DNA from: Brevibacterium sp. JSBI002
GTDB taxonomy: Bacteria; Actinomycetota; Actinomycetes; Actinomycetales; Brevibacteriaceae
Direction of reading: 5' to 3'
Length of the DNA: 64,000 bases
Assembly: GCF_026013965.1 (NCBI RefSeq)
Contig: NZ_CP110341.1
Coordinates: forward strand, 62,001-126,000
The notes beneath the pieces were generated by a model. It made no database searches. It was not told the DNA's origin and saw only the letters and a list, made by a program, of their open reading frames with translations. The translations under genes were made by a program, and so were the position numbers. Shown here piece after piece: positions 41,258 to 48,506 of this stretch (position 1 is the first letter of the stretch; each line of letters begins with the position of its first letter).

Positions 41258-42199
41258 TCAGGAACGGCGTCGCTCCCTACGCAGGAGGGAGCGCAGAGTC
41301 TCGGCGTTCGCGTAGCCGACCCGTAGCGCGATCTCGGCGGAGGTGAGGTCCGTGGTTGCTGAGAGGTGCCGAGCTCGCTCGATGCGAAGCCGTTGGACGA
41401 AGCCGAGCGGAGTGAGGTTGAGCGCCGCACGGACTCGTCGTTCGAGGGTGCGCCGGCTGGTGCCGAGCGACTGCGCGACGAAGGCGACGTTGAACGGTTC
41501 GTCCAGGCGGGCGCGCACGAAGCGTTCGAACTCGACGACGATCGGGTCCTCGTGCCGGAGATGTTCGTAGGCGACGAAGGCCGCCTGCGACGGGCGCTCG
41601 TCGATGATGAGGAGCTTGGCGACGTGTTGGGCCAGGTCGGGGCTGATCGATCGCACGAGTGAGAGCGCGAGGTCGATGTGGGCGAACGCGGCGCCGGCGG
41701 TGACGAGGTTCCCGTCGACCACGACCATGGTGTCGAGATCGAGGGCGACGGTCGGATAGCGCTTCAGGAACTCCGGCCCCAGGAACCAGCTGGTCGTCGC
41801 CCGCCGATGATGCATCCGTCCGGTCTCGGCGACAGCGAACACGCCGGTGCACGCCGCGGCGATCCGGGTGGTCGCCTCGTCGAGGCGCCCGAGCGAGGCG
41901 ATGACCGAACGAGCATCTCGGCTCTGGAGGGCGTCGTTGGTAGCGGCGGCCGTAAGGGTTCCAAGCGCAGGGACGACGACCACGTCGAACTCTGCGGACT
42001 CCGACAGCGGGTGGTCCACCGACAGGGTCATCGATGCCGTCGTGGTCACTCGCCGTTTCGGTCCGAGGATGGCGAGTTCGATCGGGTCGATCCGCGGGTC
42101 GACATCGCCGCGGGCTCCGTCGGCCACCCGCACGATGTCGATGATCGACGCGATAGCCGAACCGAAGCAGCCGTCGATCGCGATCAGTCCGATACGCAT
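41258..42199 (-). CDS. AraC-type regulator with DJ-1/PfpI domain (GlxA-like)
   Basis: 313 residues from ATG 42199. The N-terminal half is a DJ-1/PfpI-like domain (IGLIAIDGCFGSAIASIID, VVVPALGTL, AACTGVFAVAETG with the conserved Cys position), and the C-terminal half an AraC DNA-binding domain with two helix-turn-helices (FVAQSLGTSRRTLERRVRAA, LTSAEIALRVGYANAETLRS). The last residues are basic (RRERRRS), slightly shorter than typical. No ribosome site precedes the ATG, and TATTGT seven bases upstream could be a -10 element, so a leaderless transcript is possible. Divergent from a small monooxygenase gene that it probably regulates. Confidence 0.85.
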   Translation of the reverse strand: MRIGLIAIDGCFGSAIASIIDIVRVADGARGDVDPRIDPIELAILGPKRRVTTTASMTLSVDHPLSESAEFDVVVVPALGTLTAAATNDALQSRDARSVIASLGRLDEATTRIAAACTGVFAVAETGRMHHRRATTSWFLGPEFLKRYPTVALDLDTMVVVDGNLVTAGAAFAHIDLALSLVRSISPDLAQHVAKLLIIDERPSQAAFVAYEHLRHEDPIVVEFERFVRARLDEPFNVAFVAQSLGTSRRTLERRVRAALNLTPLGFVQRLRIERARHLSATTDLTSAEIALRVGYANAETLRSLLRRERRRS

Positions 42200-42306
42200 G
42201 ACGTAAACAATAGCAATACTGCCGTATACGCCACTACCCACCGGCCCTCGCTCGTCATACGCTGAACTCGTCTCACAAAGAACCTCGACGTCAAGGAGAG
42301 TCCCTC

Positions 42307-42618
42307 ATGTCCACACCCGCATCACTTCCGTATGCCTTCGTCGCCAAGATCGTCGCGGCCGATGGCCAGCACGACGCGCTCGCCGATCTGCTCGCCGGCG
42401 CTGTCGCACTCGCCAACGAAGAAGTAGGAACGATTGTCTGGTTCGCGGTCAGGACCCACGCCGATACCTTCTGGATCTTCGATGCATTCCCCGACGAGGC
42501 CGCTCGCGACGCCCACGCCAACGGCGCCATCGTCGCAGCCCTGATGGCCAACCAGCACCTCCTCAGCGCAGAACCCGAGATCATGGCGGCCGACGTCCTC
42601 GCGTCCAAGCTCCCGTAG
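42307..42618 (+). CDS. Antibiotic biosynthesis monooxygenase (ABM) domain protein
   Basis: 103 residues, the usual size of single-domain ABM proteins. The fold is read from AFVAKIVAADGQHDALADLLAGA, the central TIVWFAVRTHADTFWIFDAF and the closing DEAARDAHANGAIVAALM. Members oxidise quinone-like compounds without cofactors or bind reactive carbonyl metabolites. ATG at 42307 has a good AAGGAGAG site. Divergent from the GlxA-like regulator with about 107 bases between, so probably its target. Confidence 0.85.
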   Translation: MSTPASLPYAFVAKIVAADGQHDALADLLAGAVALANEEVGTIVWFAVRTHADTFWIFDAFPDEAARDAHANGAIVAALMANQHLLSAEPEIMAADVLASKLP

Positions 42619-42834
42619 TCCGCCAACGCACGAGACGATCGCGCCCCGCCGAGCCGTCGCCAGGTCGCGACGCAACGCCACGCTGCGTTGCCGAGCGGCG
42701 CGAGGCCTATCGGCACACCACACGGACAGGATGCCGGCCGCGAGCGCTCAGCCGGCGAGGGTCCGTCGCAGAGGAGAGCGACGTCGGTGTCGGGCAGAGC
42801 CGGGAGGCCAGCGCTTCGCGCGACCACCAGAACC

Positions 42835-42876
42835 GAACAGCCCCTGCCCTGCGTTTCCGCAGGTCAGGGGCTGTTC
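42835..42876. terminator. Strong hairpin left of the tRNA-Thr remnant
   Basis: GAACAGCCCCTG (42835-42846) pairs with CAGGGGCTGTTC (42865-42876) and the inner CTGCG/CGCAG with a TTTC loop. On the minus strand it lies directly after the tRNA 3' end, so it is probably the terminator of the ancestral tRNA gene. Confidence 0.7.
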
Positions 42877-42882
42877 GCCGGG

Positions 42883-42917
42883 GCCGCCTGTCGGAATCGA
42901 ACCGACGACCTGATTAC
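42883..42917 (-). pseudogene. 3' half of a tRNA-Thr (CGT) gene
   Basis: Read leftward, the DNA gives CGTAATCAG (anticodon CGT, then the 3' anticodon stem), GTCGTCGGTTCGATTCCGAC (variable loop and T-arm) and GGCGGC (acceptor 3' side), matching actinobacterial tRNA-Thr. The 5' half (acceptor, D-arm, first anticodon stem strand) is not present to the right; the break falls at the anticodon. Such 3' fragments mark integrase attachment sites or deletion junctions. Confidence 0.7.
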
Positions 42918-43029
42918 GTCGGCTTTGCGTCTATCGCTTGATGCGCCCACTGGGCGAACGAACCGCTGACCTGCGCAAACGCCGAGCGTGGGGGACGCCG
43001 CCATCCGGTGGTGACCGACGACGACCGAC

Positions 43030-43489
43030 CAGTACCGATCGTTTCACCGGAGCTTGCGGCGGCGTCATGAAGGCCCGTCCCGGCGAAGGGACCGGGCTGG
43101 CTGCGCTCGAGCGGATCTGTGCGGAGCTGTTCACTCTGCCCGATGTGCTCACCTTGCTCTTCGCCGACAACCCGATCATCAGCGATGAATCCTTCGCCGA
43201 GGCGGCGGCCGAGTCCCGGTCAGGCGCTGAGTCCAGCACGTGCGCTGAATCTGCGGATGCCGAGGATGATCCCCTCGAGGCCGTCATCGCGAAGGGGCAG
43301 GCGGACGGTTCCATCGATGAAGGCGTGCCCATCGGATGGGCGGCGGCGTTCGTCTACCTCACCATCGGCTCCGGACACCTCTACAGCGTGAGCGTCGGCG
43401 TCGACGATCCGACCGCACGCGCCCAGTCTCTCGAGCTGACCATCAGGGCGGTGCGGAAGACCCTCGCCTCGTCAGGGGCTGAGTGCTGA
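43030..43489 (+). pseudogene. TetR family regulator lacking its DNA-binding domain
   Basis: The frame reads RFTGACGGVMKARPGEGTGL, then LERICAELFTLPDVLTLLFA, and later GSIDEGVPIGWAAAFVYLTI and LELTIRAVRKTLA, the ligand/dimer domain of a TetR protein. The N-terminal helix-turn-helix (about 50 residues) is missing: upstream DNA translates into Arg/Pro-rich junk and reaches the tRNA fragment. A late ATG at 43067 lacks a ribosome site. The insertion AESRSGAESSTCAESADAED is low-complexity. I read it as a truncated gene, created by the same event that cut the tRNA. Confidence 0.65.
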
Positions 43490-43654
43490 CCAGGGCGTGA
43501 ACACCGACCGGGCCCGCAGAGCTGTGTGCGGTACCGCCGACTCCCGAAATGTGATCTCGGTGAAGCCGCGGGGCCATGCCGAGGCAGTTGTGCGGCCGAC
43601 GAGGTCTGACTTGTTACCGTTATTGCTTCAGTTCATCCTCGGCAGGAGCAATGC

Positions 43655-45604
43655 GTGTCTACTTTCTTCGACGGTCCCGAATTCCACGGAATGGCAGCGG
43701 GCGGCAGTATCAGCCATAACCCCGGCATGGGCGATCGGATGATGCGGGAGCTGGCGCCGTTCCTCAAGGCCGAAGGCGTCGACATCGACGATCCGAATGC
43801 GGACTTCACCGAAGCCGAATTCCACGCAGCCATGGAGAAGGCGCAGGAGGAGTACAACCGCCGCCTGTTCACCCCGGTCGGTGCCCACCGCGGACTGGCT
43901 CTGGGGAAGCTGCGGTCATTCTCCGTGGCCTTTGCCGAAGGCGACATCAAAACCGCGGAGGCTGTTGTGGCCTCCCTGCCCTCTGACCCCCAGGACTTCA
44001 ACCCGAGCGTCGCGCAGGTGACCGGGGCGGCGATGGACCTCCTCGACGAATGGTTCACCGACGACGTGCACGGACCGAAGCTCGGCGGAGTGATGGCACC
44101 GAAGTGGTCGGCGAAGAAGTCCCGTGCCGTGGCCCGCGACATCCTGGCCCTGGCACATAAGGGCCGCGTCGTCGACAGCCTCGATCGCCTCATCGCCAGC
44201 AACAGCGGACGTCCAGTCCTCGAGGGCTCCATGCTCGCCGTAGCCGCCGCCGTCGCGCGGTTGGCCAAACGAAACAAGGTCTCGGAGCAGCAATTCGTCG
44301 ACGAGCTCATGCCGCTCGACGGCTATCCGGAACCGGTTGCGGGCACCTACGGTTCCACCGACCGAGTGTTCCAGGACGACCAGGACGTCCAGGACGGCCC
44401 TGCCGCAGAACAGGACCTGCCTGAGTGGCTCGGCGGATCGAGCGCCGAGGCGAGCGCACAGGCGAATCCCCACGCCGACCCGCAGAGCGTCGACGAACGA
44501 ATGGACGCGGTCGAGAAGACCGTCTACGAGATGCCGCTCTATCAGCGCTTCCGCGACTGGCTGGCCGAGACCTACGACGACGTCGACGAGGACTCAGAGG
44601 TCTTCGACATCGCCCACCTCCTGTTCTGCATCGCCGTGTCCTCCCGCGCAGATATCGACGAACCGGAGGGAATCGACGACCTCCTCGACGTCCTTGAAAG
44701 CTTCGCAGTCGACGGACAGGAGGAGGCCGAGAAGTCCGATGGCGAATCGCCGTCGACGGTGATCTTCCTCGACAGCCTCGAAGCTCTCGACAACTATCTC
44801 CGCTTCCGCATGGACACCGACGAGAACCCCGAACGCTGGAACGCCGCCCGCGCCCGAGCCGAGGCCGCGAGCATGCGCACCGACCCGCTGCCCTCGGCCC
44901 TGATGGCCGCAGTCGAAGCCAATGCCCTGAGTGAGGAGCAGCTCGCGCAGCCCATGCCGCACAATCGCCTCGTCGCCGGTGTAGCCGGCATTCTCGACTG
45001 GATCGGCGACTCCCGCCCGCTGACAGGTACGGGACGGGTGAAGCGGGCCGATATCGCCGAGGCGGCCGAAAAGTTCGGCATCAAAGCCGTCGGAGTTGCG
45101 TCGAACGCCCGGTACGAAGACGGCGTGAACTATGCGCGCAGCGCCGATGAGGTGCCCGTCCTCGAAGCGATGTGGGCCGTGATGCAGAGTGCTGAGATCA
45201 CCGAGATCACCGGCACCAAGGTCCGCCCGGGAAGCGCCGCCGACGAGTGGAAGAAGGGTGAGGTGAGCGCGGATACCGCACTGCCGGTCATCGGCGCCTT
45301 CATCTACGAGCGGCTGCTCGACGTGATCAACCTCGTTCCCGGAGAGGACTACGGCGCCCCTGCGATCACGATCGCCCAACGCCTCATCGAGATCCTCACT
45401 CCTGACTCGGCACCCGAACGCCCCGACCTCGACCTCGGCGAGGTGCGCGCCGAGCGACTCTCCACGCTCTTGGCAGACGAGCTGCAGGAGCTCACCGAGC
45501 TCGGGCTCCTCACAGCCGACGGAGACACGCTGTCTGTCGAGCCGGTGTACAAGCGCATCGTCGCCGGTGCCGCGCTCATGCTGCTGTCGGGGCCGCGCAG
45601 CTGA
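43655..45604 (+). CDS. Large cytosolic protein of unknown function
   Basis: 649 residues, acidic, no signal peptide or membrane helix. I recognise no domain. Visible features: an N-terminal FHGMAAGGSISHNPGMGDRM stretch, a helical repeat-like body rich in Ala/Glu/Asp (many LL/AV pairs), an acidic low-complexity linker at about 230-275, and a C-terminal helical region (APAITIAQRLIEILTPDS). GTG at 43655 follows GGCAGGAGC. The even codon use and length argue strongly for a real gene. It is not in an operon: a truncated TetR precedes it and an iron box and small non-coding stretch follow. Confidence 0.75.
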   Translation: MSTFFDGPEFHGMAAGGSISHNPGMGDRMMRELAPFLKAEGVDIDDPNADFTEAEFHAAMEKAQEEYNRRLFTPVGAHRGLALGKLRSFSVAFAEGDIKTAEAVVASLPSDPQDFNPSVAQVTGAAMDLLDEWFTDDVHGPKLGGVMAPKWSAKKSRAVARDILALAHKGRVVDSLDRLIASNSGRPVLEGSMLAVAAAVARLAKRNKVSEQQFVDELMPLDGYPEPVAGTYGSTDRVFQDDQDVQDGPAAEQDLPEWLGGSSAEASAQANPHADPQSVDERMDAVEKTVYEMPLYQRFRDWLAETYDDVDEDSEVFDIAHLLFCIAVSSRADIDEPEGIDDLLDVLESFAVDGQEEAEKSDGESPSTVIFLDSLEALDNYLRFRMDTDENPERWNAARARAEAASMRTDPLPSALMAAVEANALSEEQLAQPMPHNRLVAGVAGILDWIGDSRPLTGTGRVKRADIAEAAEKFGIKAVGVASNARYEDGVNYARSADEVPVLEAMWAVMQSAEITEITGTKVRPGSAADEWKKGEVSADTALPVIGAFIYERLLDVINLVPGEDYGAPAITIAQRLIEILTPDSAPERPDLDLGEVRAERLSTLLADELQELTELGLLTADGDTLSVEPVYKRIVAGAALMLLSGPRS

Positions 45605-45654
45605 ACAGTGACTGCCTCGCAGGCAGTGCGACCGAAAAAGTCTCCATCGATCTG

Positions 45655-45689
45655 TTGTGTACTCTCAATCCTCGGTTAGGCTAACCTAT
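45655..45689 (+). promoter_or_regulatory. DtxR/IdeR-type iron box with overlapping promoter
   Basis: CTCGGTTAGGCTAACCTAT (45671-45689) matches the 19-base DtxR/IdeR consensus at 16 positions; the core GGTTAG-G-CTAACC is a perfect palindrome. TTGTGT (45655-45660) and TAGGCT (45677-45682) with a 16-base spacer are plausible -35/-10 elements, so the box would repress this promoter when iron is plentiful. No protein gene follows in this direction before the convergent Lrp gene. Confidence 0.8.
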
Positions 45690-45818
45690 GAGAAATACGC
45701 AACGCTGATCTTTCCTAAGGTGGTTGACACGCTAGCTTGAAGTGTTGGATCCGGCGTGGGCGGTTCTCTCTGTTTCACGTCAAGAAGCCCTCGGCACAAA
45801 TTCCGGTGCCGGGGGCTT
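45690..45818 (+). ncRNA. Candidate iron-responsive small RNA
   Basis: Between the iron box and a strong hairpin lie about 130 bases without a credible gene: the only frame is a 6-codon ATG frame (45688-45708) with no ribosome site. Predicted stems include GACAC/GTGTT near 45735-45755 and CGTG/CACG near 45755-45780, then the terminator. Layout (promoter, iron box, short non-coding segment, terminator) matches what is known for iron-regulated small RNAs such as mycobacterial MrsI. A decayed gene is the main alternative. Confidence 0.45.
45785..45818. terminator. Hairpin terminator between small RNA and lrp gene
   Basis: AAGCCCTCGGCAC (45785-45797) and GTGCCGGGGGCTT (45806-45818) form a 13-bp stem with one T-G wobble and an 8-base loop. 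It can serve both the rightward candidate small RNA and the leftward Lrp gene. Confidence 0.7.
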
Positions 45819-45865
45819 CGCTCTGTCAGAACTGAGTGCCCTATCGGGCGGAAGCGCCGCGTTCC

Positions 45866-46321
45866 TCAGCCGGCGCCCGGCCTGTGGCCCTCCGCCTCAT
45901 CGAGGATGAGGAGTGAGCGGGAGGACACGACGCCCGGGACTTCGTGGATCCGGCGGAGGATCACCTGCGACAGCGCAGTGTTATCCGGGGCATTGACCGT
46001 CACCAGGGCGTCGATGTCCCCGCTGACGGCTTGGACCTTCTCGACGAAGGGAAGGGCTGCCAGGTCATCGCGGACCTGCGGCCAGGGGCGCTCGCCGATC
46101 TTGACGACGACGACCGCGGTCACGGTCATGCCGAGAGCCTCGCGGTCCACCTCGGCGGTGAATTTTCTGATCGCACCCGATTCGATGAGGGTGGTGAAGC
46201 GCTTATGTGCGGCGGAGCGGGAGATGTGGACACGTTCGGCCAGCTGGCGCACGCTCAGGCGCGAGTCCTCGACGAGGGCGGCGATGATGCTGCGGTCGAT
46301 GTCGTCGAGGTCGAATGCCAC
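45866..46321 (-). CDS. Lrp/AsnC family transcriptional regulator
   Basis: 151 residues. N-terminal helix-turn-helix (FDLDDIDRSIIAALVEDSRLSV followed by RQLAERVHISRSAAHKRFTTL) and a C-terminal RAM/AsnC ligand domain (TVTAVVVVKIGERPW, VQAVSGDIDALVTVNA, LRRIHEVPGVVSSRS). These regulators sense amino acids and control their transport and metabolism. GTG at 46321 has AAGGAG six bases upstream; the frame continues upstream without homology. Divergent from etfB by 418 bases, so it may or may not control it. Several amino-acid catabolic genes lie within 20 kb. Confidence 0.88.
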   Translation of the reverse strand: MAFDLDDIDRSIIAALVEDSRLSVRQLAERVHISRSAAHKRFTTLIESGAIRKFTAEVDREALGMTVTAVVVVKIGERPWPQVRDDLAALPFVEKVQAVSGDIDALVTVNAPDNTALSQVILRRIHEVPGVVSSRSLLILDEAEGHRPGAG

Positions 46322-46553
46322 GGGGCGCTCCTTCACCGTTGATGTCTGCGTCTTGCCTGCGACCTCTGCGTTCAACCTGCCCTGATGCACTCGCGCGGAG
46401 AGGCGGCGATGGCACCGGGAGGACTGGTCGTTCTCCTTCCCATTCTAGGGCCCCGCCTCGGCGAGGGGATGGCCCTGCGTCGAGGTCCCGTCGTCGACGA
46501 CAGGGGGACCGCCTCGGCGAGGAGAGTCCGCATGGTTGCGGAGTCCGGCGCAC

Positions 46554-46583
46554 TGGACAAATTCTGTCGATCGTTCGTACAGT
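46554..46583 (+). promoter_or_regulatory. Candidate promoter for etfBA
   Basis: TGGACA (46554-46559), 18 bases, TACAGT (46578-46583), followed by a GTGGT/ACCAC dyad (46597-46610) near the presumed start of transcription and a GAGAC/GTCTC hairpin (46686-46701) in the leader. The rest of the 418-base Lrp-etfB gap holds two CCGCCTCGGCGAGG words (46453 and 46509) and no gene. Confidence 0.35.
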
Positions 46584-46739
46584 TACGGAGATATCTGTGG
46601 TGCCTACCACGTACCATGGGTGATGGACATGATCGGTTCTAACCCGGACCCGGTCAACGGACGGAAATCAGCCACCTGTAGATTATGAGACGAAAGTCTC
46701 ACGCAGCTGGAACTGCTTCACGAACCTAAGGAGTCATCC

Positions 46740-47516
46740 TTGAAGATCGCGGTGTTGGTCAAAGAGGTCCCGGATACGTACGGCGACCGCAAGTTGAACT
46801 TGGAAACCGGGCTCGCCGATCGCGGCGCCTCGGAAGCCGTCCTCGATGAGATCGGTGAGCGTGCCCTCGAGGTCGCCCTGACGCAGAAGGACTCCGACGG
46901 CGACACCGAGGTGACCGTCATCTCCATGGCGCCCGATACCGCGACTGCGACGATCCGCAAGGGTCTGGCCATGGGTGCCGACAATGCCGTGCACGTGGCC
47001 GATGAAGGCTTGGCCGGTGCGGACCTGGGCCTGACCGCCGAGGTGCTCGCCGCCGCTCTGCGCCGCGGTGAGTTCGACCTCGTCGTGACCGGCAACGTCT
47101 CCACCGACGGCAACGGCGGCATGATGCCGGCGATGCTCGCCGAGCACCTCGACTACCCGCACGTGACCGGCCTGACGACCGTCGAACTGGGCGACGGCAA
47201 GGTCTCCGGCACCCGCGCGGTCGAAGGCGGCAAGCAGCAGGTCTCGGCCGAACTGCCCGCCGTCATCTCCATCACCGAGGCGCTTCCCGAAGCCCGATTC
47301 CCGAACTTCAAGGGCATCATGGCGGCGAAGAAGAAGCCCTTCGAGGTCATCAGCCTGTCCGATCTCGACATCGATGCCGAGGACCAGTCCGTGGCCCGCT
47401 CGATCATGGTCACCGTCGCCGAGAAGCCGCCGCGCGAAGCCGGCGAGAAGGTCGTCGACGAAGGCAATGGCGGAGTCGAACTCGCCGAATACCTCACCAA
47501 GAACCGTCTGGCCTAA
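46740..47516 (+). CDS. etfB: Electron transfer flavoprotein beta subunit
   Basis: 258 residues. Begins [19 protein letters not shown] and carries the ETF-beta blocks [29 protein letters not shown] and [22 protein letters not shown]; the C-terminus reads [19 protein letters not shown]-beta binds AMP and helps hold the FAD; the pair carries electrons from acyl-CoA and related dehydrogenases. The start is TTG at 46740, with AAGGAG seven bases upstream. The gene is followed 11 bases later by etfA and then by a membrane cytochrome b gene, so an ETF-to-membrane route is implied (inference). Acyl-CoA dehydrogenase-like and sarcosine-oxidising genes elsewhere in the window could feed it. Confidence 0.95.
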   Translation: MKIAVLVKEVPDTYGDRKLNLETGLADRGASEAVLDEIGERALEVALTQKDSDGDTEVTVISMAPDTATATIRKGLAMGADNAVHVADEGLAGADLGLTAEVLAAALRRGEFDLVVTGNVSTDGNGGMMPAMLAEHLDYPHVTGLTTVELGDGKVSGTRAVEGGKQQVSAELPAVISITEALPEARFPNFKGIMAAKKKPFEVISLSDLDIDAEDQSVARSIMVTVAEKPPREAGEKVVDEGNGGVELAEYLTKNRLA

Positions 47517-47527
47517 GGAGAATCGTC

Positions 47528-48505
47528 ATGTCAGAATTCCCGCAGGACTCCATTCTCGTCGTCCTCACCGCCGATGCCGAAAGCCAGCTGGAGAAGCCGG
47601 CCGCCGAACTGCTCGGCGGAGCCGCTGAGATCGGCTCGCCCGTCGCCCTCGTGCTCGCCGTCGGCAGCGCCGAAGCCGCTGCCGAGAAGGCCGCCGAACT
47701 CGGCGCCGTGGCAACACTGACCGCCGCAGCCGCCGAAGGCAACCTCGGCACCGCAGCCGTCGACGCCGTGGCCGCAGCCGCGGAGCTCACTGCTCCCGAC
47801 GCCGTGCTTGTGCCGAACACCCTCGACGGTCGCGACATCGCCGGTCGCTACGCCGTGCGCAGCGGATCGGCCGTGTGCGTCGACGCCGTCGGACTCGAAC
47901 GCGACTCCGAAGGCATCGTGGCCAACCACTCCGTCTACGGCGGCGGCTACACCGCTTCCTCGGCTCCGACCTTCGGTGCCCCCATCGTTACCGTGCGCCT
48001 GGGCTCGATCGAGGCGCGTGCAGAAGCTCAGTCCGCGAACACGCAGGCCCTCGAGGTCGCCGATTCCGGTAAGCGCTCGGCTGCGATCGACTCGTTCGAA
48101 GCCGTCGTCGAAACCTCCTCGCGTCCAGAGCTGCGCGGTGCGCAGAAGGTCGTCTCCGGTGGTCGCGGCGTCGGTTCGGAGGAGTCCTTCGAGCTCGTCG
48201 GCGAATTCGCCGACACCCTCGGCGCAGCCCTCGGCGCGTCCCGTGCGGCCGTCGACGCCGGCTACATCGCCCAGTCGCACCAGGTCGGCCAGACCGGTGT
48301 GTCGGTGTCCCCGCAGCTCTACGTGGCTCTCGGCATCTCCGGCGCGATCCAGCACAAGGCCGGCATGCAGACGTCGAAGACCATCGTCGCAGTCAACAAG
48401 GACGCCGAAGCCCCGATCTTCGACATCGCCGATTTCGGCGTCGTCGGCGACCTGTTCAAGGTCGTTCCCCAGGCCATCGAATCACTGAACGAGAACAAGT
48501 CCTGA
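47528..48505 (+). CDS. etfA: Electron transfer flavoprotein alpha subunit
   Basis: 325 residues. The C-terminal FAD-binding signature is [20 protein letters not shown] ... [37 protein letters not shown] and [11 protein letters not shown] are the preceding flavin contacts (here [13 protein letters not shown]). The N-terminal domain is Ala/Glu-rich. ATG at 47528 has an AAGGAGAATC site. It forms a heterodimer with EtfB. The stop TGA is one base from the ATG of the cytochrome b gene, so all three genes form one operon. Confidence 0.95.
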   Translation: MSEFPQDSILVVLTADAESQLEKPAAELLGGAAEIGSPVALVLAVGSAEAAAEKAAELGAVATLTAAAAEGNLGTAAVDAVAAAAELTAPDAVLVPNTLDGRDIAGRYAVRSGSAVCVDAVGLERDSEGIVANHSVYGGGYTASSAPTFGAPIVTVRLGSIEARAEAQSANTQALEVADSGKRSAAIDSFEAVVETSSRPELRGAQKVVSGGRGVGSEESFELVGEFADTLGAALGASRAAVDAGYIAQSHQVGQTGVSVSPQLYVALGISGAIQHKAGMQTSKTIVAVNKDAEAPIFDIADFGVVGDLFKVVPQAIESLNENKS

Positions 48506-48506
48506 T

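Noticed and set aside
45756..46385. Long frame downstream of the iron box on the + strand
   Set aside because: It runs antisense through the whole Lrp gene, has no family similarity and no ribosome site.
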